From positions 1-64,000 of the forward strand of contig NZ_JACVUP010000006.1 in NCBI RefSeq assembly GCF_016625195.1: a stretch of 64,000 nucleotides of DNA. The letters are read 5' to 3'. The notes beneath the pieces are model-generated. The model did no database searches, was not told where the DNA came from, and worked only from the letters and a program-made list of their open reading frames with translations. Below are positions 50,914 to 60,978 of this stretch, in pieces. This DNA comes from Erwinia sp. S63 (lineage in GTDB: Bacteria > Pseudomonadota > Gammaproteobacteria > Enterobacterales > Enterobacteriaceae). A program made the position numbers and the translations under genes. Numbering within the stretch: the first letter of the stretch is position 1; every line of letters begins with the position of its first letter.

Positions 50914-52230
50914 ATGTCCGCTTTTACGCTTCGTCCCCGCCTGATGAGTGTTTTGCTTGGTCTGGCGCTCAGCGGTAATGCGCTGGCTGCTACTGACATT
51001 CCTTTCTGGCACTCAATGGAAGGCGAGTTAGGCAAAGAAGTCGATTCTCTGGCACAACGTTTTAACCAGGCTCACCCAGAATACAAAATCGTACCGACTT
51101 ACAAAGGTAACTACGAGCAGAGCCTGGCAGCGGGTATCGCTGCGGTGCGTACCGGTAAAGCACCGGCGATTCTGCAGGTTTACGAAGTAGGTACGGCGAC
51201 CATGATGGCTTCAAAAGCTATCGTGCCAGTGCATGACGTGTTTAAAGACGCGGGCGTGCAGATGGATCCAAAACAGTTCGTGCCAGCGGTCGCGGGCTAC
51301 TACAGCGACAGCAATGGCCAGCTGATCTCTCAGCCATTCAACAGCTCTACTCCTGTGCTGTACTACAACAAAGATGCGTTCAAGAAAGCCGGTCTGAACC
51401 CAGACCAGCCGCCAAAAACCTGGCAGGAACTGGCGAAAGATGCCGACGCACTGCGTAAAGCGGGCATGACCTGTGGTTACGCCAGCGGCTGGCAGGGCTG
51501 GATCCAGATCGAGAACTTCAGCGCCTGGCATGCACTGCCAGTGGCTACCAAAAACAACGGCTTCGATGGCACTGACGCGGTACTGGAGTTCAACAAGCCG
51601 GTGCAGGTTCGCCACATCCAGATGCTGGAAGACATGAACAAGAAGGGTGATTTCACCTACTTCGGTCGTAAAGATGAGTCTACCGCTAAGTTTTATAACG
51701 GCGACTGCGGCATCACCACGGCCTCTTCTGGTTCACTGGCGGATATCAAGCATTACGCGAAATTCAACTTCGGCGTCGGCATGATGCCTTATGACTCAAC
51801 TGTGCCTAACGCACCGCAGAACGCCATCATCGGCGGCGCGAGCCTGTGGGTGATGAAAGGCAAAGATGCCGACACTTACAAGGGCGTAGCAGAGTTCATG
51901 AAGTTCCTGGCTCAGCCAGAAATCGCGGCAGAATGGCACCAGAAGACCGGTTACCTGCCAATCACCACCGCGGCGTATGAGCTGACCAAGCAACAGGGCT
52001 TCTATGACAAGAACCCAGGCGCAGACATCGCCACGCGTCAGATGCTGAACAAAGATCCACTGCCGTTTACCAAAGGCATGCGTCTGGGCAACATGCCGCA
52101 GATTCGTACCATCGTGGACGAAGAGCTGGAAGGCGTGTGGACCGGCAAACAGGCGCCACAAGCTGCACTGGATAACGCTGTGAAGCGCGGAAACGAACTG
52201 CTGCGTCGTTTTGAACAGCAAGTGAAGTAA
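50914..52230 (+). CDS. ugpB: sn-Glycerol-3-phosphate binding protein UgpB
   Basis: Periplasmic receptor for glycerol-3-phosphate and glycerophosphodiesters. 438 residues, the E. coli length, with a signal peptide cleaved near GNALA. Mature start [39 protein letters not shown] and the [18 protein letters not shown] segment are typical. First gene of ugpBAECQ behind the Pho boxes; followed by a hairpin that separates it from ugpA. Confidence 0.98.
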   Translation: MSAFTLRPRLMSVLLGLALSGNALAATDIPFWHSMEGELGKEVDSLAQRFNQAHPEYKIVPTYKGNYEQSLAAGIAAVRTGKAPAILQVYEVGTATMMASKAIVPVHDVFKDAGVQMDPKQFVPAVAGYYSDSNGQLISQPFNSSTPVLYYNKDAFKKAGLNPDQPPKTWQELAKDADALRKAGMTCGYASGWQGWIQIENFSAWHALPVATKNNGFDGTDAVLEFNKPVQVRHIQMLEDMNKKGDFTYFGRKDESTAKFYNGDCGITTASSGSLADIKHYAKFNFGVGMMPYDSTVPNAPQNAIIGGASLWVMKGKDADTYKGVAEFMKFLAQPEIAAEWHQKTGYLPITTAAYELTKQQGFYDKNPGADIATRQMLNKDPLPFTKGMRLGNMPQIRTIVDEELEGVWTGKQAPQAALDNAVKRGNELLRRFEQQVK

Positions 52231-52240
52231 TTCCGTTGTC

Positions 52241-52269
52241 TCGGGGCTGGCGCATGGCGTCAGCCCCGA
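52241..52269 (+). terminator. Hairpin between ugpB and ugpA
   Basis: TCGGGGCTGGCGC / GCGTCAGCCCCGA with ATG as loop, then TTTCTCTTTT. Probably a partial terminator or 3' stabiliser that keeps the binding protein in excess over the permease. Confidence 0.75.
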
Positions 52270-52291
52270 TTTCTCTTTTGGCGAGTCTGCT

Positions 52292-53179
52292 ATGTCCTCA
52301 TCACGCCCCGTTTTTCGCTCCCGTTTCTTGCCTTACTTGCTGGTGGCACCACAGCTGGTCATTACCGCTATTTTCTTCCTGTGGCCGGCCGGTGAAGCGC
52401 TGTGGTATTCGCTTCAAAGCATCGATCCCTTTGGTATTTCCAGCACCTTCGTCGGGCTGGATAACTTCAAACGCCTGTTCAGCGACAGCTATTACCTCGA
52501 CTCTTTCTGGACCACCATCGAATTCAGCGCACTGGTTACGGTGTGCGGCATGACCTTCTCGCTGCTGCTGGCGGCGCTGGTCGACTACGTGGTGCGTCTG
52601 AAAAAACTGTACCAAACGCTATTGCTGCTGCCTTACGCCGTTGCGCCGGTGGTTGCAGCCGTGCTGTGGATGTTCCTGTTCAACCCCGGCCTCGGCCTGT
52701 TCAGCCATCTGCTGAACCAGATTGGTTATAACTGGAACTACGCGCAAAACAGCGGTCAGGCGATGTTCCTGATCGTGCTGGCGTCCATCTGGCAGCAGAT
52801 GAGCTACAACTTCCTGTTCTTCTTCGCCGCGCTGCAGTCGATTCCCAAATCGCTGGTGGAAGCAGCGGCGATTGACGGTGCCGGTCCGGTGCGTCGCTTC
52901 TTCAACCTGTCACTGCCGCTGATCACCCCGGTGAGTTTCTTCCTGCTGGTGGTTAACCTGGTGTATGCGTTCTTCGATACCTTCCCGGTGATTGATGCTG
53001 CGACCGGAGGCGGTCCGGTGCAGGCCACCACCACGCTGATCTACAAAATTTATCGCGAAGGCTTTACCGGTCTGGATCTTTCCTCCTCCGCCGCGCAGTC
53101 GGTGGTGCTGATGCTGCTGGTGATTGGCCTGACGATCCTGCAATTCCGCTTTGTCGAGCGTAAGGTGCAATACCAATGA
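52292..53179 (+). CDS. ugpA: Glycerol-3-phosphate permease UgpA
   Basis: Inner-membrane subunit of UgpBAEC, 295 residues as in E. coli. Six membrane segments; the coupling EAA loop is [21 protein letters not shown]. It overlaps ugpE by 4 nt (ATGA). Confidence 0.97.
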   Translation: MSSSRPVFRSRFLPYLLVAPQLVITAIFFLWPAGEALWYSLQSIDPFGISSTFVGLDNFKRLFSDSYYLDSFWTTIEFSALVTVCGMTFSLLLAALVDYVVRLKKLYQTLLLLPYAVAPVVAAVLWMFLFNPGLGLFSHLLNQIGYNWNYAQNSGQAMFLIVLASIWQQMSYNFLFFFAALQSIPKSLVEAAAIDGAGPVRRFFNLSLPLITPVSFFLLVVNLVYAFFDTFPVIDAATGGGPVQATTTLIYKIYREGFTGLDLSSSAAQSVVLMLLVIGLTILQFRFVERKVQYQ

Positions 53180-54021
53180 TTGAGAATCGACGCGGTCTGG
53201 ATATCTTCAGCCATACCCTACTGGTGCTCGGCGTGCTGACCATTCTGTTCCCGCTGTACGTGGCGATTGTCGCCGCCACGCTGGATAACGAAGCGGTGTA
53301 TCAGGTGCCGATGACGTTAGTGCCCGGCACGCATCTGTGGGACAACATTTCGCGCATCTGGACGCAGGGCGTCAACGGCAGCGGCCCGGCCTTTGGCATG
53401 ATGATGCTCAACAGCCTGATCATGGCGCTCGGCATCACCGTGGGAAAAATCGCGGTGTCGATGCTCTCCGCGTTTGCACTGGTGTGGTTCCGTTTCCCGT
53501 TGCGCTCGCTGTTCTTCTGGCTGATCTTCATCACCCTGATGCTGCCGGTAGAAGTGCGTATCTTCCCCACGGTGGAGGTGATTTCCAACCTGCACATGCT
53601 GGATAGCTACAGCGGTTTAACCTTGCCGTTGATGGCCTCGGCCACCGCGACCTTCTTGTTCCGCCAGTTCTTTATGTCGCTGCCGGATGAGTTGATTGAG
53701 GCGGCGCGCATTGATGGTGCCAGCCCGATGCGTTTCTTCTGGGACATCGTTTTGCCACTGTCCAAAACCAACCTCGCCGCGCTGTTTGTGATCACCTTTA
53801 TTTACGGCTGGAACCAGTATCTGTGGCCGCTGTTGATCATCAACGATCCAAGCCTCAGCACCGCGGTTGCCGGGGTGAAAAGTATGATCAACACCAGCGG
53901 CGGCCCGACGCAGTGGAACGAAGTGATGGCGGCAATGTTATTAACCCTGATCCCACCGGTAGTGGTGGTACTCGTGATGCAACGTGCCTTTGTGCGTGGC
54001 CTGGTGGAGAGTGATAAATAA
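53176..54021 (+). CDS. ugpE: Glycerol-3-phosphate permease UgpE
   Basis: Second permease subunit of the Ugp importer, 281 residues as in E. coli. Six membrane segments; EAA loop [21 protein letters not shown]. It ends directly before the ugpC start codon. Confidence 0.97.
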   Translation: MIENRRGLDIFSHTLLVLGVLTILFPLYVAIVAATLDNEAVYQVPMTLVPGTHLWDNISRIWTQGVNGSGPAFGMMMLNSLIMALGITVGKIAVSMLSAFALVWFRFPLRSLFFWLIFITLMLPVEVRIFPTVEVISNLHMLDSYSGLTLPLMASATATFLFRQFFMSLPDELIEAARIDGASPMRFFWDIVLPLSKTNLAALFVITFIYGWNQYLWPLLIINDPSLSTAVAGVKSMINTSGGPTQWNEVMAAMLLTLIPPVVVVLVMQRAFVRGLVESDK

Positions 54022-55095
54022 ATGGCAGGCGTAACCCTTCAGACCGTCACCAAATCGTATGACGGCAAAAATCAGATCATCCAGCCACTGAACATCACCA
54101 TCAATGATGGCGAGTTTATGGTGATGGTGGGCCCTTCCGGCTGTGGCAAATCGACGTTGCTGCGTATGGTAGCGGGCCTGGAACGTGTGACCTCGGGCGA
54201 TATCTATATCGACGACAAGCGCGTTACCCATATGGAACCGAAAGATCGTGGCATCGCCATGGTGTTCCAGAACTATGCGCTTTACCCGCATATGACTGTG
54301 GGCGAAAACATGGCTTACGGCCTGAAAATTCGCGGCATGGGCAAAGAGCAGATTGAGCAACGCGTGATGGAAGCGGCGCGCAGTCTGGAGCTGGATCATC
54401 TGCTGGCTCGCCGTCCACGTGAGCTGTCGGGCGGTCAACGTCAGCGTGTGGCAATGGGCCGCGCCATCGTGCGTGAACCAGCAGTGTTCCTGTTTGATGA
54501 ACCCTTGTCGAACCTTGATGCCCGTCTGCGCGTGCAGATGCGTCTGGAGCTACAACAGCTGCATCGTCGTCTGAAAACCACCAGCCTGTACGTGACGCAC
54601 GATCAGGTAGAAGCCATGACGCTGGCTCAGCGCGTGATGGTGATGAACAAAGGCGTGGTCGAGCAAGTGGGTACGCCAGTGGAAGTGTATGAGCGTCCGG
54701 CGAGCCAATTTGTGGCATCGTTTATCGGTGCGCCCGCCATGAACCTGCTGCCAGGCCAGATCAACAGTGACGGCACGCGCTTTACGCTCGATGCGCTTAA
54801 TAGCCTGCCATTGGGCGAAAGCAAAGCGAAGTGGGCGAATCGTCCCCTTACGCTGGGCATCCGTCCTGAGCATTTGGTGCTCAGCTCGCAAGCCGCCGGT
54901 GGCATTCCGTTAGTGGTGGATACACTGGAGATGCTGGGTGCAGATAACCTCGCGCACGGCCGTATCGGCAACACTCGGCTGGTCGTACGTTTGCCGCACA
55001 GTGAGCGTCCACCATCGGGCAGCACCTTATGGCTGCAACTGCCGCCAGATGCGTTACACTTCTTCGATTCAACCCATGGAAAGCGTCTGGAATGA
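54022..55095 (+). CDS. ugpC: Glycerol-3-phosphate ABC ATPase UgpC
   Basis: ATPase of the Ugp importer, 357 residues (E. coli 356), of the MalK type: Walker [10 protein letters not shown], signature [14 protein letters not shown], Walker [12 protein letters not shown], and a C-terminal regulatory OB-like domain ([10 protein letters not shown]). It starts at the base after the ugpE stop. Its stop overlaps the ugpQ start. Confidence 0.97.
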   Translation: MAGVTLQTVTKSYDGKNQIIQPLNITINDGEFMVMVGPSGCGKSTLLRMVAGLERVTSGDIYIDDKRVTHMEPKDRGIAMVFQNYALYPHMTVGENMAYGLKIRGMGKEQIEQRVMEAARSLELDHLLARRPRELSGGQRQRVAMGRAIVREPAVFLFDEPLSNLDARLRVQMRLELQQLHRRLKTTSLYVTHDQVEAMTLAQRVMVMNKGVVEQVGTPVEVYERPASQFVASFIGAPAMNLLPGQINSDGTRFTLDALNSLPLGESKAKWANRPLTLGIRPEHLVLSSQAAGGIPLVVDTLEMLGADNLAHGRIGNTRLVVRLPHSERPPSGSTLWLQLPPDALHFFDSTHGKRLE

Positions 55096-55835
55096 GTGTA
55101 AAAAATTGGCCATACCCACAGATCGTCGCCCATCGTGGCGGCGGTAAACTGGCCCCGGAAAATACCCTGGCGGCGATTGATGTCGGCGCGCAGTACGGTC
55201 ACACCATGATCGAGTTTGATGCCAAGCTGTCGGACGACAAGCAGGTTTTCCTGCTGCATGATGACACGCTGGATCGCACCAGCAACGGCTGGGGCGTGGC
55301 GGGCGATCTGTCATGGAGTAAGTTATCGCAATTGGATGCGGGTAGCTGGTACAGCCGTGAGTATGAAGGCGAGCCGCTGGCACTGCTGCGTGACGTGGCC
55401 GATCGCTGTCGCCAGCATCAGATGATGGCGAACATCGAGATCAAACCCACTACTGGCAAAGATCTGGAAACCGGACGCGATGTGGCCCTCGCCGCGCGTG
55501 AGCTGTGGCAGGGGCAAACCGCGCCACTGTTGTCTTCCTTCTCTTATGAAGCACTGGAAGCGGCAATGCAGGCGGTGCCTGAGTTGCCACGCGGATTGCT
55601 ATTGGATGAGTGGCGCGAAGATTGGTTGGCGCTGACGAGCGCGCTGGATTGCGTCTCCATCCATCTCAATCACAAACTGCTGGATGTCGAACGCACCGCG
55701 CAGCTGAAAGCCGCCGGATTGCATATTTTGGTGTACACGGTGAATCAGCCCGCGCGGGCGCGCGAGCTGTTGAGTTGGGGCGTCGATGCCATCTGTACTG
55801 ACCGCATCGACATCATCGGACCCGACTTCCGTTAA
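55092..55835 (+). CDS. ugpQ: Glycerophosphodiester phosphodiesterase UgpQ
   Basis: Cytoplasmic enzyme that hydrolyses imported glycerophosphodiesters to glycerol-3-phosphate and alcohol. From the ATG at 55092 (ATGA overlap with ugpC) it has 247 residues, the E. coli length. GDPD signature [17 protein letters not shown], metal ligands in [23 protein letters not shown]. The stop overlaps the yhhA stop in TTAA. Confidence 0.97.
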   Translation: MSVKNWPYPQIVAHRGGGKLAPENTLAAIDVGAQYGHTMIEFDAKLSDDKQVFLLHDDTLDRTSNGWGVAGDLSWSKLSQLDAGSWYSREYEGEPLALLRDVADRCRQHQMMANIEIKPTTGKDLETGRDVALAARELWQGQTAPLLSSFSYEALEAAMQAVPELPRGLLLDEWREDWLALTSALDCVSIHLNHKLLDVERTAQLKAAGLHILVYTVNQPARARELLSWGVDAICTDRIDIIGPDFR

Positions 55836-56122
55836 TTCCCGCTCTGAGAATTACTGTTCTGCTGGCCCGGCTGCGATTGAATCACGCGCTGCTGGGCACT
55901 ATCCCGCCGTTCCTGCATTTTCCGCTGCAACTCCTGATTTTGCTGCTGCTGGTCCTGACGCAATTTTTGCTGCTGCTGTTGCTGCTGAACCTGCATCTGC
56001 GTTTGCATGCGCTGCTGGCTCGGATTGTAGCCGGGTTTATAAGGCTCACTCGTATTGTTGAGCATGTTCGCCATGCTGCTCAGCGGCAGCAATGCGGCAA
56101 TCACAATTAGCCATTTTTTCAT
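55832..56122 (-). CDS. yhhA: YhhA, DUF2756 glutamine-rich secreted protein
   Basis: 96 residues with a signal peptide (cleavage near SSMA) and a glutamine-rich, probably helical body ([18 protein letters not shown]). The [15 protein letters not shown] start and RVIQSQPG end match E. coli YhhA, which is longer (about 146 residues), so the C-terminal tail is reduced here. Function unknown. GGAGGAAG precedes the ATG. Diverges from ggt, as in E. coli. Confidence 0.85.
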   Translation of the reverse strand: MKKWLIVIAALLPLSSMANMLNNTSEPYKPGYNPSQQRMQTQMQVQQQQQQQKLRQDQQQQNQELQRKMQERRDSAQQRVIQSQPGQQNSNSQSGN

Positions 56123-56325
56123 GGTCTTCCTCCATTAATGCAGCCTGCTGTGTGCTGTCGCCAGATAATCTGGCAACAAAGGCTGCTGTCATAAGTTTAT
56201 GCGATGTCACAAAGTCCTGAACCAGGAGTGCGCCGAATTTGGCTTACTGCTACGCTTTTTATCGTGTTTGCAAACACTTGCATCAAAAAATAACAAATGT
56301 AAATAACCGCAAAGGAAGATCGCAA

Positions 56326-58077
56326 ATGAGACTAAAGGGCAGCGTGCGCCAGGTTGGCTGGGCATTATTGATGAGTTTCACCGTGGTGCAGGGTGCGTTC
56401 GCCGCGCCCGCGAGTGCGCCACCGGTGTCATACGGGGTGGACAGCGACACCTTCCATCCGGTGAAGGCGCAGCACGGCATGGTGGCGTCAGTGGATGCGA
56501 TGGCCACCCAGGTTGGCGTCGATATTCTGAAGCAGGGCGGTAACGCCGTGGATGCGGCTGTCGCGGTCGGCTTCGCGCTGGCGGTGACCCATCCGCAGGC
56601 CGGGAATCTGGGCGGCGGCGGTTTTATGATGCTGCGTACCGCATCGGGCCGCACTGCGGCGATCGATTTCCGTGAAATGGCGCCAGCGCGTGCCTCACGC
56701 GATATGTTCCTCGATAAGCAGGGTAATGCCGATCCGAAGTTGTCGCTCACTTCTCACTTAGCCTCTGGCACGCCGGGAACTGTTGCTGGATTTGCGCTGG
56801 CGGCACAAAAATACGGCACGCTGCCGCTGAGCAAACTGCTGGCTCCGGCGATTAAGCTGGCGCGTGAGGGCATCATTGTTAACGATGCGCTGGCGGACGA
56901 TTTGGCGACCTACGGCAAAGAGACGCTGATCAACCATGACAACAGCCGGGCGATTTTCTACAAAGCAGACGGTAAGCCGTATCAAAAAGGCGAGCGTCTG
57001 GTGCAGAAAAACCTCGCCCATAGCCTGCAGTTGATTGCCCAACAAGGGCCGGATGCGTTCTACAAGGGCAAGATTGCCGATGAGATCGCCGGGGAAATGG
57101 CACAGCATGGCGGATTGATTGGCAAACCGGATCTGGCTGCTTATCGTGCTGTAGAGCGCAAACCTGTCAGCGGCACCTATCGTGGTTATGAGGTGTTCTC
57201 AATGCCGCCTCCGTCATCGGGCGGGATTCACATCGTGCAGATCCTGAATATTCTCGAAAACTTTGATCTGGCTAAGTGGGGCTTTGGCAGTGCGGACGCT
57301 ATGCAGGTGATGGCGGAAGCAGAAAAATACGCTTATGCCGACCGCTCGGAATATCTTGGCGATCCTGATTTCGTCAAAGTGCCGCAGCAGGCGTTGACCA
57401 GTAAAGCCTACGCTAAAACTCTGGCGCAGCAGATTGACGTCAACAAAGCGCGTCCTTCCAGTGAAATTAAACCGGGCAAGCTGGAGCCGTACGAAAGTAA
57501 CCAGACCACGCACTTCTCGGTGGTGGATAAAGACGGCAACGCAGTGGCGGTGACTTACACCCTGAATACCTACTTCGGCAGCGGGATTGTGGCCGGGCAG
57601 AGCGGCATCTTGATGAACAACGAGATGGATGACTTCTCCGCCAAACCGGGTACGCCGAACGTGTATGGTTTGGTGGGTGGCGAAGCGAATGCAGTGCAAC
57701 CGGCTAAGCGCCCATTGTCGTCGATGTCACCGACCATCATCGCCAAAGACGGTAAAACCTGGCTGGTGACGGGCAGCCCTGGTGGCAGCCGTATCATCAC
57801 CACCGTACTGCAAATGGTGGTGAACAGCATCGATTTTGGTATGAACGTAGCGGAAGCCACCAATGCGCCGCGTTTCCACCATCAGTGGTTACCGGATCAG
57901 CTGCGCGTGGAGAAAGGCTTTAGCCCGGATACGCTGAGTTTGCTGGAAGCTAAAGGTCAGCATGTGAAAGTGATGCCCGCAATGGGCAGCACGCAGAGCA
58001 TTATGATTGGGCCGGATGGCATGCGCTATGGTGCTTCGGATCCACGTTCGGTGGATGATTTGAGTGCCGGGTATTAA
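56326..58077 (+). CDS. ggt: Gamma-glutamyltranspeptidase
   Basis: Periplasmic enzyme that hydrolyses glutathione and other gamma-glutamyl compounds. The ATG at 56326, with AGGAAG upstream, gives 583 residues (E. coli 580) with a signal peptide ending near GAFA. The proenzyme self-cleaves before Thr394 (NQ/TTHFSVVD), which becomes the N-terminal nucleophile of the small subunit. Other motifs: GGGGFMMLR, PSSGGIHIVQ and RPLSSMSPTI. A longer frame from 56239 is unsupported. Confidence 0.97.
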   Translation: MRLKGSVRQVGWALLMSFTVVQGAFAAPASAPPVSYGVDSDTFHPVKAQHGMVASVDAMATQVGVDILKQGGNAVDAAVAVGFALAVTHPQAGNLGGGGFMMLRTASGRTAAIDFREMAPARASRDMFLDKQGNADPKLSLTSHLASGTPGTVAGFALAAQKYGTLPLSKLLAPAIKLAREGIIVNDALADDLATYGKETLINHDNSRAIFYKADGKPYQKGERLVQKNLAHSLQLIAQQGPDAFYKGKIADEIAGEMAQHGGLIGKPDLAAYRAVERKPVSGTYRGYEVFSMPPPSSGGIHIVQILNILENFDLAKWGFGSADAMQVMAEAEKYAYADRSEYLGDPDFVKVPQQALTSKAYAKTLAQQIDVNKARPSSEIKPGKLEPYESNQTTHFSVVDKDGNAVAVTYTLNTYFGSGIVAGQSGILMNNEMDDFSAKPGTPNVYGLVGGEANAVQPAKRPLSSMSPTIIAKDGKTWLVTGSPGGSRIITTVLQMVVNSIDFGMNVAEATNAPRFHHQWLPDQLRVEKGFSPDTLSLLEAKGQHVKVMPAMGSTQSIMIGPDGMRYGASDPRSVDDLSAGY

Positions 58078-58080
58078 TTT

Positions 58081-58141
58081 AGCGCAATAAAGTGCGCCGC
58101 TACCGCCTCAGTACGAGTTGTAGCGGCGCGATTCATCGCGC
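58081..58141. repeat. Triple-hairpin intergenic palindrome, copy 1
   Basis: GCGCAATAAAGTGCGCCGCTAC ... GTAGCGGCGCGATTCATCGCGC. Each arm folds on itself (GCGC-AATAAAGT-GCGC and GCGCGAT-TC-ATCGCGC), and the two CGCTAC/GTAGCG halves pair with each other. Lies between converging ggt and yhhY. Near-copies are after yhhW and after gntU. Confidence 0.85.
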
Positions 58142-58144
58142 AAG

Positions 58145-58636
58145 TTATTTCAAGCGCGCCATGTAGTGGGTATCAATCATCTCGCCGTCACGCATGGCAA
58201 AACGCTTCGCCGTCCCTTCGATCTCAAAGCCAAACTTCTGATACAGGCCAATCGCTTTATGGTTATCAGCGAACACGGTTAACTCGATTCGTGTCACTTG
58301 TAGCCAGTTGTCACACAGGTCAATCATCGCAGCCATCAGCGCCGAGCCTACGCCGCGACGGTGAAAGGCGGGATCGACGCCCATACCAATCGATGCGGCA
58401 TGGCGACGACGTGCCACCGTAATGCCATCCAGCGATAGTTGACCGACAACCTGTTCATCAATGCACGCCACCAAACGGTACTGGCCGGGACGCATCTCTT
58501 TAAGACGTTCCTGCCATAGCCCCGGTGATTGATAGGGTAGATGCAGCGTGCCGGCCTGCGTCTCTTGCTGGCTATAAAGATGGGTTAATGCGGCGGCATC
58601 TTCCGGCGTGGCGTGACGAACAGTGACCTGACTCAT
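58145..58636 (-). CDS. yhhY: YhhY/AaaT amino acid N-acetyltransferase
   Basis: GNAT acetyltransferase, 163 residues (E. coli 162). The acetyl-CoA loop is FHRRGVGSALMAAMIDLCDNW, and ELTVFADNHKAIGLYQKFGFEIEGT is typical of this family. The E. coli enzyme acetylates phenylalanine and methionine. AGGAG 7 nt before the ATG. It diverges from ryhB, as in E. coli. Confidence 0.93.
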   Translation of the reverse strand: MSQVTVRHATPEDAAALTHLYSQQETQAGTLHLPYQSPGLWQERLKEMRPGQYRLVACIDEQVVGQLSLDGITVARRRHAASIGMGVDPAFHRRGVGSALMAAMIDLCDNWLQVTRIELTVFADNHKAIGLYQKFGFEIEGTAKRFAMRDGEMIDTHYMARLK

Positions 58637-58726
58637 AGAGCGACTCCTTGTGCAAAGTGAATAAAATCCCCTTTAACATCAAGGAATTCTCACGATGCGT
58701 CAATGGAAAATAATTCTCAAAAGGGG

Positions 58727-58762
58727 TTTACAGACGCGAATGATAATGATTATTATTGTCAT
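58727..58762 (+). promoter_or_regulatory. ryhB promoter with Fur box
   Basis: -35 TTTACA (58727-58732), 18-nt spacer, -10 TATTAT (58751-58756). Overlapping the -10, GATAATGATTATTATTGTC (58742-58760) matches the 19-bp Fur consensus at 16 positions. Iron-loaded Fur should repress the RNA. Confidence 0.92.
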
Positions 58763-58859
58763 GCGGACCGGGAACGTCTCCTGACTACCGGGTAAGCACG
58801 ACATTGCTCACATTGCTTCCAGTGTTTCTTAGCCAGCTCGGGTGCTGGCTTTTTTTTTT
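58763..58859 (+). ncRNA. ryhB: RyhB small regulatory RNA
   Basis: The core AAGCACGACATTGCTCACAT / TGCTTCCAGT is identical to the Hfq- and target-binding core of E. coli RyhB. It is followed by the terminator AGCCAGC-TCGGGT-GCTGGCT and nine T residues. About 97 nt long. Under iron limitation RyhB base-pairs with mRNAs of iron-using proteins (for example sodB, sdhC) and lowers their expression. The 5' hairpin differs from E. coli, as is usual. It lies next to yhhY, as in E. coli, but yhhX is missing on its other side. Confidence 0.96.
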
Positions 58860-59000
58860 GCCTGCTATTTACCTCTTTCATCCTCATTGTCCGATCACCG
58901 CCAAAACGTTCAGCATTTTTGAACAGAGGCGTGAAGTTTTTCAGCTATCAATCAATCTCTCTCAGGCACACACTGTAAAAAACATTGAGGAGAATTGAAC

Positions 59001-59696
59001 ATGATCTACGTACGCAAAGCAGAACAACGCGGTCACGCCAATCACGGTTGGCTCGATAGCTGGCACACATTTTCCTTCGCCGATTACTACGACGCCAACT
59101 TCATGGGCTTCTCAGCACTGCGCGTTATCAATGAAGACGTGATTGATGGCGGTCAGGGTTTTGGTACTCATCCGCATAAAGATATGGAGATCCTGACCTA
59201 TGTGCTGTCTGGCACCGTGGAACATCAAGACAGCATGGGCAACAAAGAGCAGATCCCCGCGGGTGAATTCCAGATCATGAGCGCCGGTACCGGTGTGCGT
59301 CACTCGGAGTACAACGCCAGTGACAAAGATCCGCTGCATCTGTATCAGATCTGGATCATTCCAGAGCGCAAAGGCATTGAGCCACGTTATGCGCAGCGAC
59401 GCTTTGAAGACGTGAAAGGACGCCAGTTTGTGCTGTCTCCGGATGAGCGTGAAGGATCGCTGAAGGTGTTCCAGGACATGACCTTGTCGCGCTGGGTGTT
59501 TGCTGAGGGTGAAACCGATGCGGTGACTGTCGAAGCGGGTCGTCGTGTGTGGATTCAGGTGGTCAAAGGCCTGGTGAGCGTAAACGGCGAACAGGTTGGC
59601 ACCAGCGATGCGCTGGCGATCTGGGATGAGAGCGCGCTGACCATCAACGCTGACAGCGATGCAGAGATTCTGTTGTTTGATCTGCCGCCAGTGTAA
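59001..59696 (+). CDS. yhhW: YhhW, pirin-family quercetin dioxygenase
   Basis: Bicupin of the pirin family; the E. coli protein has quercetin 2,3-dioxygenase activity in vitro, physiological substrate unknown. From the ATG at 59001 (GAGGAG upstream) it has 231 residues, the E. coli length. The N-terminal cupin carries the metal ligands GTHPHKDMEILTYVLSG and the HSEYN histidine. A TTG at 58995 is less likely. Confidence 0.94.
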   Translation: MIYVRKAEQRGHANHGWLDSWHTFSFADYYDANFMGFSALRVINEDVIDGGQGFGTHPHKDMEILTYVLSGTVEHQDSMGNKEQIPAGEFQIMSAGTGVRHSEYNASDKDPLHLYQIWIIPERKGIEPRYAQRRFEDVKGRQFVLSPDEREGSLKVFQDMTLSRWVFAEGETDAVTVEAGRRVWIQVVKGLVSVNGEQVGTSDALAIWDESALTINADSDAEILLFDLPPV

Positions 59697-59700
59697 AACA

Positions 59701-59762
59701 TACGCAATAAATTGCGTCGCTACCGATTCCAGAGGGTCCGTAGCGGCGCGATTCATCGCGCG
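59701..59762. repeat. Triple-hairpin intergenic palindrome, copy 2
   Basis: ACGCAATAAATTGCGTCGCTAC ... GTAGCGGCGCGATTCATCGC. Same architecture as the copy after ggt. Follows yhhW directly and may end its transcript before gntR. Confidence 0.85.
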
Positions 59763-59842
59763 TTATGGCCATAGCCGCTGCACAGCCAGAAAATGACAAA
59801 AAAATGATAGACTCATCGTATCTCTGACCTCAGGCGCATACG

Positions 59843-60838
59843 ATGAAGAAGAAAAGGCCGGTACTACAGGACGTTGCCGATCGCGTCGGCATCACAAAAA
59901 TGACCGTCAGTCGCTACCTGCGCAATCCCGATCAGGTCTCTGCGGCACTGCGCGATAAGATCGCCGTCGCACTGGATGAACTCGGTTATATCCCCAATCG
60001 CGCCCCCGATATGCTCTCCAATGCCACCAGTCGCGCCATCGGCGTGCTGCTGCCTTCGCTCACCAACCAGGTGTTCGCCGACGTGTTACGCGGCATTGAA
60101 ACTGTCACCGATGAGGCCGGCTATCAAACCCTGGTGGCGCACTTTGGCTACAACGCGGACAAAGAAGAGCTACAGCTGCGATCGCTGCTCGGCTGGAACA
60201 TCGACGGCGTCATCCTCACCGAACGCACCCACACACCCGGCACACTGCGCATGCTGGAAGTGGCAGGCATTCCGGTAATTGAGATGATGGACTCGGTCAC
60301 GCCGTGTCTCGATATGGCGGTGGGCTTCGATAACGTCGAAGCGGCGCGGCAGATGACGCATGCTATTCTGAAAAAAGGCCATCGCCACACCGTTTACCTC
60401 GGCGCACGTCTGGATGAGCGTACCCTGCAAAAACAGCAGGGCTACGAAAAGGCGATGCGTGAAGCCGGGCTCACGCCGCACAGCGTGATGATGGAAGATG
60501 CTTCCTCCTTCAGTGCCGGTGCGCAGCTGCTATGCGAGGCGCAGAAACGCTATCCCGAAACCGACAGCCTGTTTTGTACCAACGATGACCTGGCAGTCGG
60601 CGCGATGTTTGAGTGCCAGCGCCAGGGGTTAAACGTACCTGCGCAAATGGCGATTGCCGGATTCCACGGCCACGACATTACGCAAGTGGTGACGCCGCGC
60701 CTGGCCACGGTTTTAACGCCGCGTGAGCGCATGGGGCGCGAATCGGCCGCGATGCTGCTGGCGCGGATTGGTGGCGACCGCAGCGTGACCGAGCCGCTGG
60801 ATGTCGGGTTTGAAATTGCTGAAGGTGGCAGCATCTGA
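59843..60838 (+). CDS. gntR: Gluconate operon repressor GntR
   Basis: LacI-family repressor of the gluconate genes, 331 residues as in E. coli. N-terminal helix-turn-helix VLQDVADRVGITKMTVSRYL, hinge GYIPNRAPDMLS, then the periplasmic-binding-like effector domain for gluconate. The gntKU genes follow after a 140-nt control region containing its operator. Confidence 0.97.
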   Translation: MKKKRPVLQDVADRVGITKMTVSRYLRNPDQVSAALRDKIAVALDELGYIPNRAPDMLSNATSRAIGVLLPSLTNQVFADVLRGIETVTDEAGYQTLVAHFGYNADKEELQLRSLLGWNIDGVILTERTHTPGTLRMLEVAGIPVIEMMDSVTPCLDMAVGFDNVEAARQMTHAILKKGHRHTVYLGARLDERTLQKQQGYEKAMREAGLTPHSVMMEDASSFSAGAQLLCEAQKRYPETDSLFCTNDDLAVGAMFECQRQGLNVPAQMAIAGFHGHDITQVVTPRLATVLTPRERMGRESAAMLLARIGGDRSVTEPLDVGFEIAEGGSI

Positions 60839-60922
60839 TTTTGGCGATTATTTGAGTCAGTTCACACTTTCGTGCTTTTCCGCCTAACAAGGGTTGCCAG
60901 TCCTGCAGTGGCCTCCGACAAT

Positions 60923-60949
60923 GATAATCAAATTTGTTATCGGTAACAT
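60923..60949 (+). promoter_or_regulatory. gntKU promoter region and GntR operator
   Basis: GATAAT (60923-60928) is a good -10. At the expected start of transcription lies the palindrome TGTTATCGGTAACAT (60935-60949), close to the GntR operator known from E. coli gnt genes (ATGTTACCGATAACA). Repressor here would block initiation of gntKU. Confidence 0.82.
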
Positions 60950-60978
60950 TGGCAGCCAACCTGCCGGAGCGCAAAACC

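Noticed and set aside
58756-58998. 80-codon open frame between yhhY and yhhW
   Set aside because: It covers the ryhB RNA and its terminator (T tract translated as Phe). The small RNA is the better explanation.
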